A stretch of 64,000 bases of DNA. Source: an uncultured Acidimicrobiales bacterium. GTDB lineage: Bacteria > Actinomycetota > Acidimicrobiia > Acidimicrobiales > CADCTF01. The position numbers were made by a program, and so were the translations under genes. This document shows positions 1-13,266 of this stretch, in pieces. Where the stretch lies: positions 19,781 to 83,780 of the forward strand of contig CADCTF010000013.1 in the NCBI GenBank assembly GCA_902805655.1. Direction: 5' to 3'. The notes under the pieces are model-generated. The model was not told where the DNA came from, ran no database searches, and saw only the letters and a list, made by a program, of their open reading frames with translations. The number at the start of each line of letters is the position of its first letter. Position 1 is the first letter of the stretch.

Positions 1-900
1 ACCCGGGCCGTCCGCGACGGTGACGTCTGGATCCTCAACGGCCAGAAGGTGTGGACCTCAGGTGCCCGTACGGCCGACCGGGGGATGATGGTGGCCCGCA
101 CCAACCCCGACGTGCCCAAGCACAAGGGCCTGTCGTACTTCATCATCGACGTGGACGCGCCCGGCATCGAGATCCGTCCGCTGAAGCAGATGAACGGCCA
201 GGCTCACTTCAACGAGGTGTTCTTCACCGACGTGGTGGTGCCCCACGACCGCATCGTGGCCGAGCCCAACGGTGGGTGGATGGTGGCCGTGGCCACCCTC
301 GCCTACGAGCGTCAGGGCCAGGGCGGGCGCGGCGGTGGCGGCGGGATCCAGGCCGGTTCCCCCGGCGTGAAGAACGGCGACCTCGACCGCCCCCTGAGCG
401 AGCTCATCCAGCAGGCTCGGGCCGAGGGGGAGCAGGCGGCCAACGACCGCAACAAGCGCACGGCCGGGGCGATCCTCCAGCTGGCCAAGGACGAGAAGCG
501 CACCACCGACCCGACGATGCGTCAGCGCATCATGTCGATGTACTCGGAGTCGGAGGCGCTCAAGCACTCCAACGGCCGGGCTCGCGCTGCGGCGCAGAAG
601 GGCAAGCAGCCCGGACCTGAGGTCTCGACCGCGAAGCTGACCATGTCCAGCCTCTCGCGTCAGGCCCGTGACATCAGCCTCGAGCTGATGGGCCCCTACG
701 GCATGCTGGCCGACGACGACGCCCCGTACGACGGCGCCTTCCACACCATGGCGCTGTCCGTGCAGTCGGCCTCGATCGCCGGTGGCACCGACGAGGTGCA
801 GCGGAACATCACCGGTGAGCGGGTGCTCCAGCTGCCCAAGGAGCCGCAGGTCGACCGCGACATCCCGTTCAACGAGATCCGCGGCCTCAACAAGCGCTGA
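1..900 (+). CDS. acyl-CoA dehydrogenase, C-terminal part (5' end outside window)
   Basis: The reading frame is open from base 1 and ends at TGA 898-900, so the N-terminal domain lies outside the window. The visible part begins in the middle beta domain (NGQKVWTS) and runs through the C-terminal helical domain to the family signature GGTDEVQRNITGERVLQLPK. The enzyme would use FAD to make a 2-enoyl-CoA. The usual medium-chain catalytic Glu before GGT is Ala here. A Glu in AYERQ is in the place where isovaleryl/long-chain enzymes carry their base, so it probably belongs to that type (inference). Its closest relative in the window is the dehydrogenase at 45495-46739. A strong hairpin follows the stop. 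Confidence 0.93.
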   Translation, partial: TRAVRDGDVWILNGQKVWTSGARTADRGMMVARTNPDVPKHKGLSYFIIDVDAPGIEIRPLKQMNGQAHFNEVFFTDVVVPHDRIVAEPNGGWMVAVATLAYERQGQGGRGGGGGIQAGSPGVKNGDLDRPLSELIQQARAEGEQAANDRNKRTAGAILQLAKDEKRTTDPTMRQRIMSMYSESEALKHSNGRARAAAQKGKQPGPEVSTAKLTMSSLSRQARDISLELMGPYGMLADDDAPYDGAFHTMALSVQSASIAGGTDEVQRNITGERVLQLPKEPQVDRDIPFNEIRGLNKR

Positions 901-920
901 CCGCGACAGGCGGGACGCGG

Positions 921-954
921 AACGGCCCGGCGGGGAGCATCCCGCCGGGCCGTT
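921..954. terminator. bidirectional intrinsic-type terminator hairpin
   Basis: A perfect 14-bp stem (AACGGCCCGGCGGG paired with its complement at 941-954) closes a 6-base loop and is followed by a short T-rich stretch (TTCTTCG). It lies between the convergent acyl-CoA dehydrogenase and SDR genes, so it could stop transcription from both sides. Confidence 0.8.
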
Positions 955-976
955 CTTCGCGTCTCCGTGAGGTCGA

Positions 977-1897
977 TCAGGCCTTGGGCACGGGAGGCCG
1001 AGCCGGGCGGGCCGGCGGCTTGTAGGCCTGCTCCACCAGCTTCGGGATGACGGAGCCGAGCTCGCTCGGGCTCCACCGGTCGTTCTTGTCCTCGGCCGGG
1101 CCGCGCCGCCAGTTCTCGGCCACACCCACCATGCCGCCCGCCACGTTGAACACCTGACCGGTGATGTCCTTCGACTCCGGGCTGCCGAGCCACACGATCA
1201 GCGGCGCCACGTTGGCCGGGTCGCGAGAGTCGAACTCGTCGGGCTTGAAGTCCGCCTGCGGACGCCCGGTGCTGAGCGTCATCCGGGTGCGAGCGCCCGG
1301 TGCGATGGCGTTCACGGTGACGCCGTACCGGGCCAGCTCCTGGGCGACGATGACGCTGAACGAGGCGATGCCGCTCTTGGCCGCCCCGTAGTTGCTCTGG
1401 CCGATGTTGCCGTAGAGGCCTGAGCCGGAGCTCGTGTTGATGACCCGGGCGTCGTTCTCCTTGCCCTCCTTGGCCCGCTCCCGCCAGTAGGACGCAGCCC
1501 AGCGGGTCGTGCAGAACGTGCCCTTGAGGTGCACCCGGATGACGTCGTCCCAGTCGTCCTCGGTCATGTTGAAGAGCATCCGGTCGCGCAGGATTCCGGC
1601 GTTGTTCACCAGCACGTGCAGGTCGCCGAACGTCTCGATGGCCGTGTTGATGAGGCGCTGCGAGCCCTCCCAGTCGGCGATGTCGTCGCCGTTGGCCACT
1701 GCCTCGCCCCCCATGCCCTTGATCTCCTCGACCACGGCCTGGGCCACCTCACTGGTGCGCCCCGAGCCGTCGAGGTCGGCCCCGAGGTCGTTGACGACCA
1801 CCTTGGCGCCCTCGGCGGCGAAGGCCAGCGCCTCCTCGCGGCCGATGCCGCGCCCGGCTCCGGTGATGACTACAACCCGATCGTCACAGATCCCCAC
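977..1897 (-). CDS. SDR-family 3-hydroxyacyl-CoA dehydrogenase-like oxidoreductase
   Basis: This 306-residue classical SDR has the NAD(P)-binding motif TGAGRGIG at residues 12-19, NNAG in the centre, and the catalytic Ser plus YGAAK motif (SNYGAAKSG). The VVNDLGADLDGSG segment after the Rossmann strand resembles the dehydrogenase part of multifunctional beta-oxidation proteins, so oxidation of a 3-hydroxyacyl-CoA is the likely job (inference). A paralogue with the same length and insert lies at 48352-49263. It is downstream of the CoA-transferase at 1976-3211 on the same strand (gap 78 bases), so the two may be co-transcribed. It converges on the acyl-CoA dehydrogenase across the 921-954 hairpin. 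Confidence 0.88.
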   Translation of the reverse strand: MGICDDRVVVITGAGRGIGREEALAFAAEGAKVVVNDLGADLDGSGRTSEVAQAVVEEIKGMGGEAVANGDDIADWEGSQRLINTAIETFGDLHVLVNNAGILRDRMLFNMTEDDWDDVIRVHLKGTFCTTRWAASYWRERAKEGKENDARVINTSSGSGLYGNIGQSNYGAAKSGIASFSVIVAQELARYGVTVNAIAPGARTRMTLSTGRPQADFKPDEFDSRDPANVAPLIVWLGSPESKDITGQVFNVAGGMVGVAENWRRGPAEDKNDRWSPSELGSVIPKLVEQAYKPPARPARPPVPKA

Positions 1898-1975
1898 TGC
1901 TGCCCCCTTGTTCGTCGCGCCATCCGCGCGCCTAGCACCCGTTTTGCTACCACAACGCCCCTCACGACGCGCCTC

Positions 1976-3211
1976 TCACGACGTCGTCGCCCCGCCTGCG
2001 TCACCACCGAGCACGCCGGCGGTCGCCAGGTCGGCGACCTCTGTGTCGTCGATGCCGAACTGGGCGAGGACCGCCGCAGTGTGCTGACCGAGGGCGGGTG
2101 CCGGCCCCTTCACCGACACCTCGGAGCTCGACATGGTGAACGGTGCAGCCAGGGTGTCGAAGGCTCCGCCGTCGGCAGACTCGACCTCGGTGTACATGCC
2201 GATGGCCCGCGCCTGCGGGTCGTTCACCAGGTCGGTGAGGTCGGCGACCTTGGCCCAGATGATGCCGGTCCGGTCGAGCCGTGGCGCCCAGTGCTCGTAG
2301 GGCTGGGAGGCGAAGATGTCGTCGAAGATGCCGATCAGCTCCTCGGCGTTGCGCAGACGATCGCGAGGCGTGGCAAAGCGCTCGTCGGTGGCCAGCTCGG
2401 GCCGGTCGAGCGCCTCGCAGAACCGGCCGAACAGGCCCTGGTTGAACGTCGAGAGGTTGATCCAGGTGCCGTCGCCGCACTGGAAGCGGGTGTTCATGGG
2501 GCTGATGGCCTGGCGGCGGCTGCGCTTGTTGGGCTGCACCTTGTCCACGAGCGCCACTGAGACGTCGCAGCCGATCGTCCACGCCGCCGTGCGCAGCAGT
2601 GCGGTCTCGACCACCTGGCCCTCCCCGGTGCGGTCGCGCACACGTAGGGCGGCGAGGATCGCCGAGAGCAGCGCCAGGCCGGTGGGGTGGTCGCCCTGGC
2701 CGGGACGGAAGGCCGGGGGCGGCTGGTCGGGCTCGCCGATGAGGCTCATGATGCCGCCCCGGCCGAAGAAGGCGGTGAGGTCGAACGCGATGCGGTCAGC
2801 GTCGTCACCCGTGCTGCCGTAGCCGGTGACGAGCGCGTAGATCAGGCTCGGCTTCGCCTCCCGCAGCTGGTCGGGGGCCAGACCGAACCGCTCGAGGCGG
2901 CCGGGCAGCAGGTTGGTGATCACCACGTCGGCCTGCTCGGCCAGCCGGCGCACGAGCGCGCCGCCACGGGCGTCGGTGAGGTCGACGGCGATCGACCGCT
3001 TGCCCCGGTTGTCGAGCTGGAACCCCACGTCGTTCGCGGGTGCACCCTCCGGGAGCACCGGCTGGCGCAGCTTGTTGCGCATCGAGTCACCGGTGAGGGG
3101 CTCGATCTTGATGACGTCGGCCCCCATGTCGGCCATGAGGGCGCCGCAGCTGGGAGCGGCCACCCAGTTGGCGATCTCGAGCACCACGATGTCGTCGAGC
3201 GGCCCTGGCAT
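1976..3211 (-). CDS. CaiB/BaiF family CoA-transferase
   Basis: The 411-residue product starts at ATG 3211, which has the strong ribosome site AAGGGGGAG just upstream; longer in-frame starts reach into the divergent neighbour. Class III CoA-transferase features are the N-terminal IVVLEIANWVAAP strand-helix, the GADVIKIEP loop and the central GYG segment. Such enzymes move CoA between carboxylic acids or epimerise 2-methylacyl-CoAs. The normally Asp-containing catalytic stretch (GQ-V-D-V-S-LL) reads GQVVETALL here, with Glu in the Asp position. Substrate cannot be told. It is divergent from a second CoA-transferase-like gene, with 105 bases between them. Confidence 0.9.
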   Translation of the reverse strand: MPGPLDDIVVLEIANWVAAPSCGALMADMGADVIKIEPLTGDSMRNKLRQPVLPEGAPANDVGFQLDNRGKRSIAVDLTDARGGALVRRLAEQADVVITNLLPGRLERFGLAPDQLREAKPSLIYALVTGYGSTGDDADRIAFDLTAFFGRGGIMSLIGEPDQPPPAFRPGQGDHPTGLALLSAILAALRVRDRTGEGQVVETALLRTAAWTIGCDVSVALVDKVQPNKRSRRQAISPMNTRFQCGDGTWINLSTFNQGLFGRFCEALDRPELATDERFATPRDRLRNAEELIGIFDDIFASQPYEHWAPRLDRTGIIWAKVADLTDLVNDPQARAIGMYTEVESADGGAFDTLAAPFTMSSSEVSVKGPAPALGQHTAAVLAQFGIDDTEVADLATAGVLGGDAGGATTS

Positions 3212-3316
3212 TGCTCCCCCTTGCCCCCAGCCCCGAACGGGTTGGGTCGTTGCTACACACCTACCACGGGCCGGAGCCCGTTGTAGCCTCCGGCCAGCCG
3301 TACAGGGGGAACATCC

Positions 3317-4723
3317 ATGGACTCGCATGACGTCGAATCGGCCGTGAAGCTCGGGGGGCTGGAGCTGCCCGACGGAGCGGACTACGAGGTGGTCGGCGAC
3401 GACCCGGTGCTGCCCTCGCCCCACTACCTCGGGCGGGGGGCGGCGGTGGCTCGGCTCCTCACCGGCCTGGCCGCCAACGAGCTGTGGCGCGTCCGTACCG
3501 GGCGCAGTCAGAAGGTGACGGTGGACCTGCTGCACGCAGCGGCGTCCCTCCGTTCGTACATGCACTTCAAGACCCTGGACGGTGCCGAACCGAGGCCGGC
3601 CATGGACATCACCGCGCGCGGCCTACGGGTCGGCGGCATCGTGCCCACCCGCGACGACCGCTGGTTCCAGCTGCACGGTTCGTTCAACGACACCCCCCAG
3701 ATCCTCGAGGAGCTGGGGCTGGACGAGACGGTGTCCAAGGAGGACGTGGCGGCCGCGGTGAAGGAGCGCGACGCCTTCGAGCTGGAGGCTGCGTTCATCC
3801 GCCGCAAGGTGTGCGGGGGCGTGGTGATGTCCAGGGACGAGTGGGCAGAGCACCCCCAGGGGCGGGCCATCGCCGACTGGCCCGTCGTGAAGATCACCAA
3901 GATCGCCGACGGGCCGCCGCAGCCCCTGCCGGAGGGCGACCGCCCGACCTCGGGCATACGCGTCCTCGACGTGACGCGCGTGCTCGCCGGCCCGACCTGT
4001 GCGAAGACCATCGGGGAGCACGGCGCCGACGTGCTGCACATCAGCGCTCCCTTCCTCGAGCGTGGTGGCCTGTTCGACGACGACACCGGCATCGGCAAGC
4101 GCCAGGCCCATCTCGACCTCAACCAGCCCGACCAGGCCGAGACGATGCGCCGGCTCATCCGCGACGCCGACGTCTTCTCTCAGGGGTACCGGCTGGGCAC
4201 CCTGGCCCGGCGCGGCTTCACTCCGGAAGAGGTGGCCGAGCTGCGCCCGGGCATCGTCTACGTCTCGGAGAACTGCTACGGCCACGTGGGCCCGTGGGCC
4301 GAGCGCCCCGGCTGGGAGCAGCTCGGCCAGGCCGCCACCGGCATGACGTTCCGCGAGGGCCAGGCCGCGGAGGACGGTGTGCCCCGCCTCGCACCCGCCG
4401 CGGTCAACGACTACAGCACCGGGTTCTTCGCGGCCTACGGGGCGATGATGGCGCTGTCCAAGCGGGCCACCGAGGGCGGGTCGTGGCACGTGCAGGTCTC
4501 CCTCAGCTCGAGCTGCATGTGGTATCAGCGGCTGGGCGACGACAACGACCACGCCGCCGCCGACATCGGGGACCTGCGCCCGTTCTACGGCGAGATGGAC
4601 ACGCCCGACCACGGACGCATCCAGTACCTCAAGCCCGCCGTCACCATGTCGGAGACGCAGGCCCGCTGGGACCTGCCCCCAGTTCCGCACGGGCGGCACG
4701 AGCCGGTCTGGCTGCCGCGGTAG
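3317..4723 (+). CDS. CaiB/BaiF-like CoA-transferase with C-terminal block placed first
   Basis: This is a 468-residue protein starting at ATG 3317 behind AGGGGGAAC. The domain order is unusual. Residues 1 to about 210 resemble the catalytic-loop and C-terminal part of a CaiB enzyme (KVTVDLLHAAASL, DDRWFQLHGSF, then DEWAEHPQG). After about residue 213 the family N-terminal fold begins (GIRVLDVTRVLAGPTCAK, GADVLHI) and runs to a second catalytic-loop-like segment that lacks the Asp (VQVSLSSSC). It therefore looks permuted or partly duplicated. It probably still acts on CoA thioesters, perhaps with the divergent transferase or with the ligase that follows 65 bases downstream. Long CaiB relatives of this kind are known, but their reactions are poorly defined. 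Confidence 0.85.
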   Translation: MDSHDVESAVKLGGLELPDGADYEVVGDDPVLPSPHYLGRGAAVARLLTGLAANELWRVRTGRSQKVTVDLLHAAASLRSYMHFKTLDGAEPRPAMDITARGLRVGGIVPTRDDRWFQLHGSFNDTPQILEELGLDETVSKEDVAAAVKERDAFELEAAFIRRKVCGGVVMSRDEWAEHPQGRAIADWPVVKITKIADGPPQPLPEGDRPTSGIRVLDVTRVLAGPTCAKTIGEHGADVLHISAPFLERGGLFDDDTGIGKRQAHLDLNQPDQAETMRRLIRDADVFSQGYRLGTLARRGFTPEEVAELRPGIVYVSENCYGHVGPWAERPGWEQLGQAATGMTFREGQAAEDGVPRLAPAAVNDYSTGFFAAYGAMMALSKRATEGGSWHVQVSLSSSCMWYQRLGDDNDHAAADIGDLRPFYGEMDTPDHGRIQYLKPAVTMSETQARWDLPPVPHGRHEPVWLPR

Positions 4724-4788
4724 CCGTCGGCCACCCCGAGTCCCGACTTCCCCCTGAACAGCACTCAGCGAGTAGAACCGGAGCCACC

Positions 4789-6465
4789 ATGACGTTGAGC
4801 TACGCAGACGCAGCCGCCCAGGTCACCGCACCCGGCCAGCGGTTCGAGACGACCGAGATCGAGATCAACGGCGTCCCCACCACCGTCTTCAAGAACGCGC
4901 CCGACAACTTGCGCCAGATCTTCGACACGGCGCGCAAGCGGGGCGACGCGACGTTCCTCGTCTACGAGGACGAGCGGTGGAGCTTCGGGGAGGTCATGCG
5001 CCACGTCGACGCCCTCGGTGCGCTGCTGGTCGAGACCTACGGGGTGAAGAAGGGCGACCGGGTCGCCATCGGCATGCGGAACTACCCCGAGTGGGCCATC
5101 TCCTTCGCCGCCATCACGTCGATCGGCGCCATCTCGGTCTCGCTCAACGCGTGGTGGACCGAGGACGAGCTCGACTACGCCCTCGACGACTCGGGGTCGT
5201 CGGTGCTCATCGCGGACCAGGAGCGGGCCGAGAAGGCCCACGCCCCCGCCCAGCGGCTCGGGGTGAAGATCCTCGGCGTGCGGTGCAAGACGGTGCCGGA
5301 CGGCGTCGATCGCTACGAGGACGTCGTTCCGCTGGGCAAGCCCTTGCCCGAGGTCGACATCGACCCCGACGACGACGCCACGATCCTCTACACCTCGGGC
5401 ACCACGGGGAACCCCAAGGGCGCCGTGTCCACCCATCGGGCCGTCATCCAGGCCCTGCTCGGGTTCGGGTGCCGCACCACCCTCGATCGGTTGCGCCGGC
5501 CGGAGGAGAACCAGCCGTCGGCCGGGGGCGGCGCACCCGCCTTCATCCTCATCGTCCCGCTCTTCCACGTCACCGGCTGCATCCCCGTGATGCTCAGCTG
5601 CTTCTCCGGAGGCCTGAAGCTGGTGGTCATGTACAAGTGGGACCCTGACCGTGCTCTCGAGCTGATCGAGCGGGAGAAGGTCACCAACTTCGTGGGCGTG
5701 CCCACCCAGAGCTGGGACCTGCTCGAGTCGCCCCGGTTCAAGGACTTCGACACGTCCAGCCTCAACAGCGTCGGGGGCGGCGGCGCCCCCGCTCCGCCCG
5801 AGCTGGTCAAGCGGGTGTCCTCCAGCTTCGCCAAGGCCAAGCCGGGCATCGGCTACGGCATGACCGAGACCAACGCCTACGGGCCACAGAACTCCGGCGT
5901 CGACTACACCACCCACCCCACCAGCACCGGCCGGGCCACCCCGATCCTGCAGATCGCGATCCGCGACGAGGCGGGCGAGCCGGTGGCGCCGGGGGAGCGG
6001 GGCGAGATCTGGTTCAAGGGCCCGCACCTCATCCGGGGCTACTGGAACAAGCCCGAGGCGACGGCGGAGACCATCGTCGACGGCTGGCTGCGCTCCGGCG
6101 ATCTGGGGCGGGTCGACGAGGAGGGCTTCGTCTACGTCGAGGACCGGGCCAAGGACATGGTGCTGCGGGCCGGCGAGAACATCTACTGCGCCGAGGTGGA
6201 GGCCGCGATCTACGAGCACCCCTCGGTGTACGAGGCGGCCGTCTTCGGCGTGCCCCATGAGCGGCTCGGCGAAGAGGTGGCCGCCACCATCTACGTCCGC
6301 CCCGGGCAAGAGCTCACCGTCGAAGACGTGCAGGCGCACGTGAAGGAGCGCTTGGCCGGCTACAAGGTACCGACCCGAATCTCCCTGGTACACGAGCAGC
6401 TGCCCCGGAACCCAGCCGGCAAGATCCTGAAGCGCGAGCTTCGGGAAGCCTTCAGCGACGCATGA
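4789..6465 (+). CDS. acyl-CoA synthetase (AMP-forming)
   Basis: The 558-residue class I adenylate-forming enzyme activates a carboxylic acid through an acyl-AMP to its CoA thioester. The P-loop TSGTTGNPKG is at about residues 202-211. GYGMTETNAYGP is the A5 motif. SGDLGRVDEEGFVYVEDRAKD is the hinge region and a C-terminal Lys (NPAGKILKRELR) is the usual adenylation lysine. ATG 4789 was chosen because the protein then has normal length and GGAGCCACC precedes it; the upstream frame is the shadow of the CoA-transferase gene. It is in line with the CoA-transferase 65 bases upstream, which fits substrate activation followed by CoA handling. Confidence 0.93.
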   Translation: MTLSYADAAAQVTAPGQRFETTEIEINGVPTTVFKNAPDNLRQIFDTARKRGDATFLVYEDERWSFGEVMRHVDALGALLVETYGVKKGDRVAIGMRNYPEWAISFAAITSIGAISVSLNAWWTEDELDYALDDSGSSVLIADQERAEKAHAPAQRLGVKILGVRCKTVPDGVDRYEDVVPLGKPLPEVDIDPDDDATILYTSGTTGNPKGAVSTHRAVIQALLGFGCRTTLDRLRRPEENQPSAGGGAPAFILIVPLFHVTGCIPVMLSCFSGGLKLVVMYKWDPDRALELIEREKVTNFVGVPTQSWDLLESPRFKDFDTSSLNSVGGGGAPAPPELVKRVSSSFAKAKPGIGYGMTETNAYGPQNSGVDYTTHPTSTGRATPILQIAIRDEAGEPVAPGERGEIWFKGPHLIRGYWNKPEATAETIVDGWLRSGDLGRVDEEGFVYVEDRAKDMVLRAGENIYCAEVEAAIYEHPSVYEAAVFGVPHERLGEEVAATIYVRPGQELTVEDVQAHVKERLAGYKVPTRISLVHEQLPRNPAGKILKRELREAFSDA

Positions 6466-6490
6466 CCGCCCGACCCTGACCGAGCCTCCC

Positions 6491-7024
6491 GTGGGCGCCG
6501 TGCCGCAGTCGCCGGGTCCCGACGGCGTGGCTCGGCTGCTCGGGCGGGCGAGGATGCCCGCTCGGTTCCTGATGGTCGTGGCCACGGTGGCGGCGCTCGC
6601 GGGGGGCGTGGGCGGGCTCCTGCTCTGGGCGGTGCTGTCCGCGCCTCGGCTCTTCGACTGGTTCGAGGGGACGCTGACGTCAGTGATCAGCCTCGTGCTG
6701 CTGCTCCTGCCCGCCGGGTGGCTGGTCTTCGTGCGCTTCACGCTGGCCGAGCTGGTCGAGCTGCCCACCAAGCTGGGGGAGGTGGCACGCCGGCGCGGCG
6801 GCCAGCTGCGCCGCGTCCCGCGCCCACCCGAGGGGCCGGGGGGCGCGGCCCGCAGCGTGTACCGGGCGGCTCGCGACTACGCCGAGGTGACCGGAGGTTG
6901 GGGACTCGTGGCCCAGCTGGCCACCCCGTGGTTCTGGGCGCTCACCGTCGCCGCCCTGATCGTCGCGCTGATCCTCGCCGCCCTCGCACCGATCATCGCC
7001 CTCGGCCGCCTGCTGTTCGGCTGA
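6491..7024 (+). CDS. small integral membrane protein of unknown function
   Basis: I do not recognise a family. The 177-residue product has two hydrophobic helices near residues 27-50 and 62-84, a basic soluble loop (REARRRGGQLRRV-like, roughly residues 90-130) and a third, strongly hydrophobic helix at about 147-175. The start is uncertain: GTG 6491 follows the ligase stop by 25 bases, while ATG 6554 would give a protein starting MPARFLMVV just before the first helix. It is probably co-transcribed with the ligase. The next gene (gltD) converges on it after 121 bases in which I see nothing definite. Confidence 0.65.
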   Translation: MGAVPQSPGPDGVARLLGRARMPARFLMVVATVAALAGGVGGLLLWAVLSAPRLFDWFEGTLTSVISLVLLLLPAGWLVFVRFTLAELVELPTKLGEVARRRGGQLRRVPRPPEGPGGAARSVYRAARDYAEVTGGWGLVAQLATPWFWALTVAALIVALILAALAPIIALGRLLFG

Positions 7025-7145
7025 CACCGGTCAGGCTGCCGCGGTCATCGCCGGCTGCCGCGCCACGGGTCAGGGAGCTCTCGACCTCGTAGGGGAACAG
7101 CACGCAGGCCCGGGTGAGGGCAGGCTCGACCCCCGGGGGCAAGGC

Positions 7146-8580
7146 CTACGCCGACGTGGCCGTGAGTGGCGCAGGCAGGTCGGTGCGCCCCATGAGGTGG
7201 GTGTCCACCGCGGCGGCGGCCGAGCGGCCCTCGGCGATGGCCCAGACGATGAGGCTCTGGCCCCGGCCCATGTCCCCGCAGACGAACACGTCGGGCACGT
7301 TGGTCTCCCACGCCGAGCCGCGAGCCACGTTGCCCCGGGCGGTGAGCTCGACGCCGAGCTTGTCGAGCAGTCCGTCCCGCTCCGGGCCGACGAAGCCCAT
7401 GGCCAGGTAGACCCGCTCGCACTCGAGCTCGAAGTCGGTGCCTTCCACCTTCTGGAAGCGGCCCTCGACCATCTCCACCTCATGAGCCCGCAGGGCGCGG
7501 AGGTTGCCCTCCTCGTCGCCGAGGAAGCGCTCGGTGTTGACGGCGAAGACGCGCTCACCGCCCTCCTCGTGGGCGGACGACGTGCGGTACATGAGCGGCC
7601 ACAGCGGCCAGGGGGTGGAGTCGGCCCGCTCGTCCGGCGGCCTCGGCATGATCTCGAACTGGTGGACCGACATCGCACCCTGCCGGTGCGCCGTGCCGAG
7701 GCAGTCGGCGCCGGTGTCCCCGCCGCCGATGATGACGACCCGCTTGCCCTCCGACGTGACGGGCGGCTCGGCCAGGTCGCCGGCTGCCACCGAGTTGGCG
7801 CCCGGCAGGTACTCCATGGCCTGGTAGATCCCCTTGAGGTCCCGTCCGGGGATGGGCAGGTCGCGCCACGCCGTCGCTCCGCCGGCCAGCACGATGGCGT
7901 CGAAGTCGGCCCGCAGCTCGTCCACCGCCACGTCGACCCCGATGTTCACACCGGTGCGGAACTCCGTGCCCTCGGCCTCCATCTGCTCGAGGCGGCGGTC
8001 GAGGAAGCGCTTCTCCATCTTGAACTCCGGGATGCCGTAGCGCAGCAGCCCGCCGATGCGGTCGGCCCGCTCGAACACCACGACGTCGTGACCGGCCCGA
8101 GTGAGCTGCTGGGCGGCAGCCAGACCGGCCGGGCCCGAACCGACGACGGCCACCTTCTTGCCGGTGCGGATCGTGGGCAGCACCGGAGCCACCCAGCCCT
8201 CGTCGTAGGCGTGCTCGATGATCTCCACCTCGACCTGCTTGATGGTCACCGGGCTCTGGTTGATGCCGAGCACGCAGGCGGCCTCGCAGGGCGCCGGGCA
8301 GAGGCGGCCCGTGAACTCCGGGAAGTTGTTGGTGGCATGCAGCCGCTCGATGGCCTCGCGCCAGCGGTCGCGGTACACGAGGTCGTTCCAGTCAGGGATG
8401 AGGTTGCCGAGCGGACAGCCGTTGTTGCAGAAGGGGATGCCGCAGTCCATGCACCGAGCGGCCTGCTTCTGCAGCTTGCCTTCCGGAAAGGGCTCGTAGA
8501 CCTCTTTCCAGTCCCGCAGGCGGACGGGTACGGGCCGCCGCGAAGGCAGCTCGCGGTCGTACTTCAGGAACCCGGTGAGC

Positions 8581-8588
<8 letters not shown>
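7146..8588 (-). CDS. gltD: glutamate synthase small subunit
   Basis: The small subunit passes electrons from NAD(P)H through FAD and Fe-S clusters to the large subunit to make glutamate from glutamine and 2-oxoglutarate. The N-terminus ([19 protein letters not shown]) is typical. Cys-rich clusters follow ([17 protein letters not shown] and CPAPCEAAC), then an FAD-binding [10 protein letters not shown] and a second dinucleotide site [12 protein letters not shown] 8588 gives the usual short lead before TGFL and overlaps the gltB stop by 8 bases. ATG 8609 is seven codons longer but has GGAGG directly abutting it. Translational coupling with gltB is clear either way. Confidence 0.96.
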
Positions 8589-13122
<4,534 letters not shown>

Positions 13123-13266
13123 CTGAGTCGTCCTCTTCGGGCTGGATGGCTACGACTGCCTGCCCGGGACGACGTTGGCCCTGCAGAGCGGACACGACGA
13201 TAGCGGAAGGGCTCCCGATCGCCCCACCCCATATGGTTGGCGCCCGTTCTCACCAGGGGGGCAACC

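Noticed and set aside
1..6465. Horizontal transfer of the first acyl-CoA region
   Set aside because: Base composition and codon use look the same as in the rest of the window, and no mobile-element remnants flank it.
4765..6771. Long minus-strand frame opposite the first acyl-CoA synthetase
   Set aside because: Composition is that of a complement shadow and the plus-strand ligase has all family motifs.
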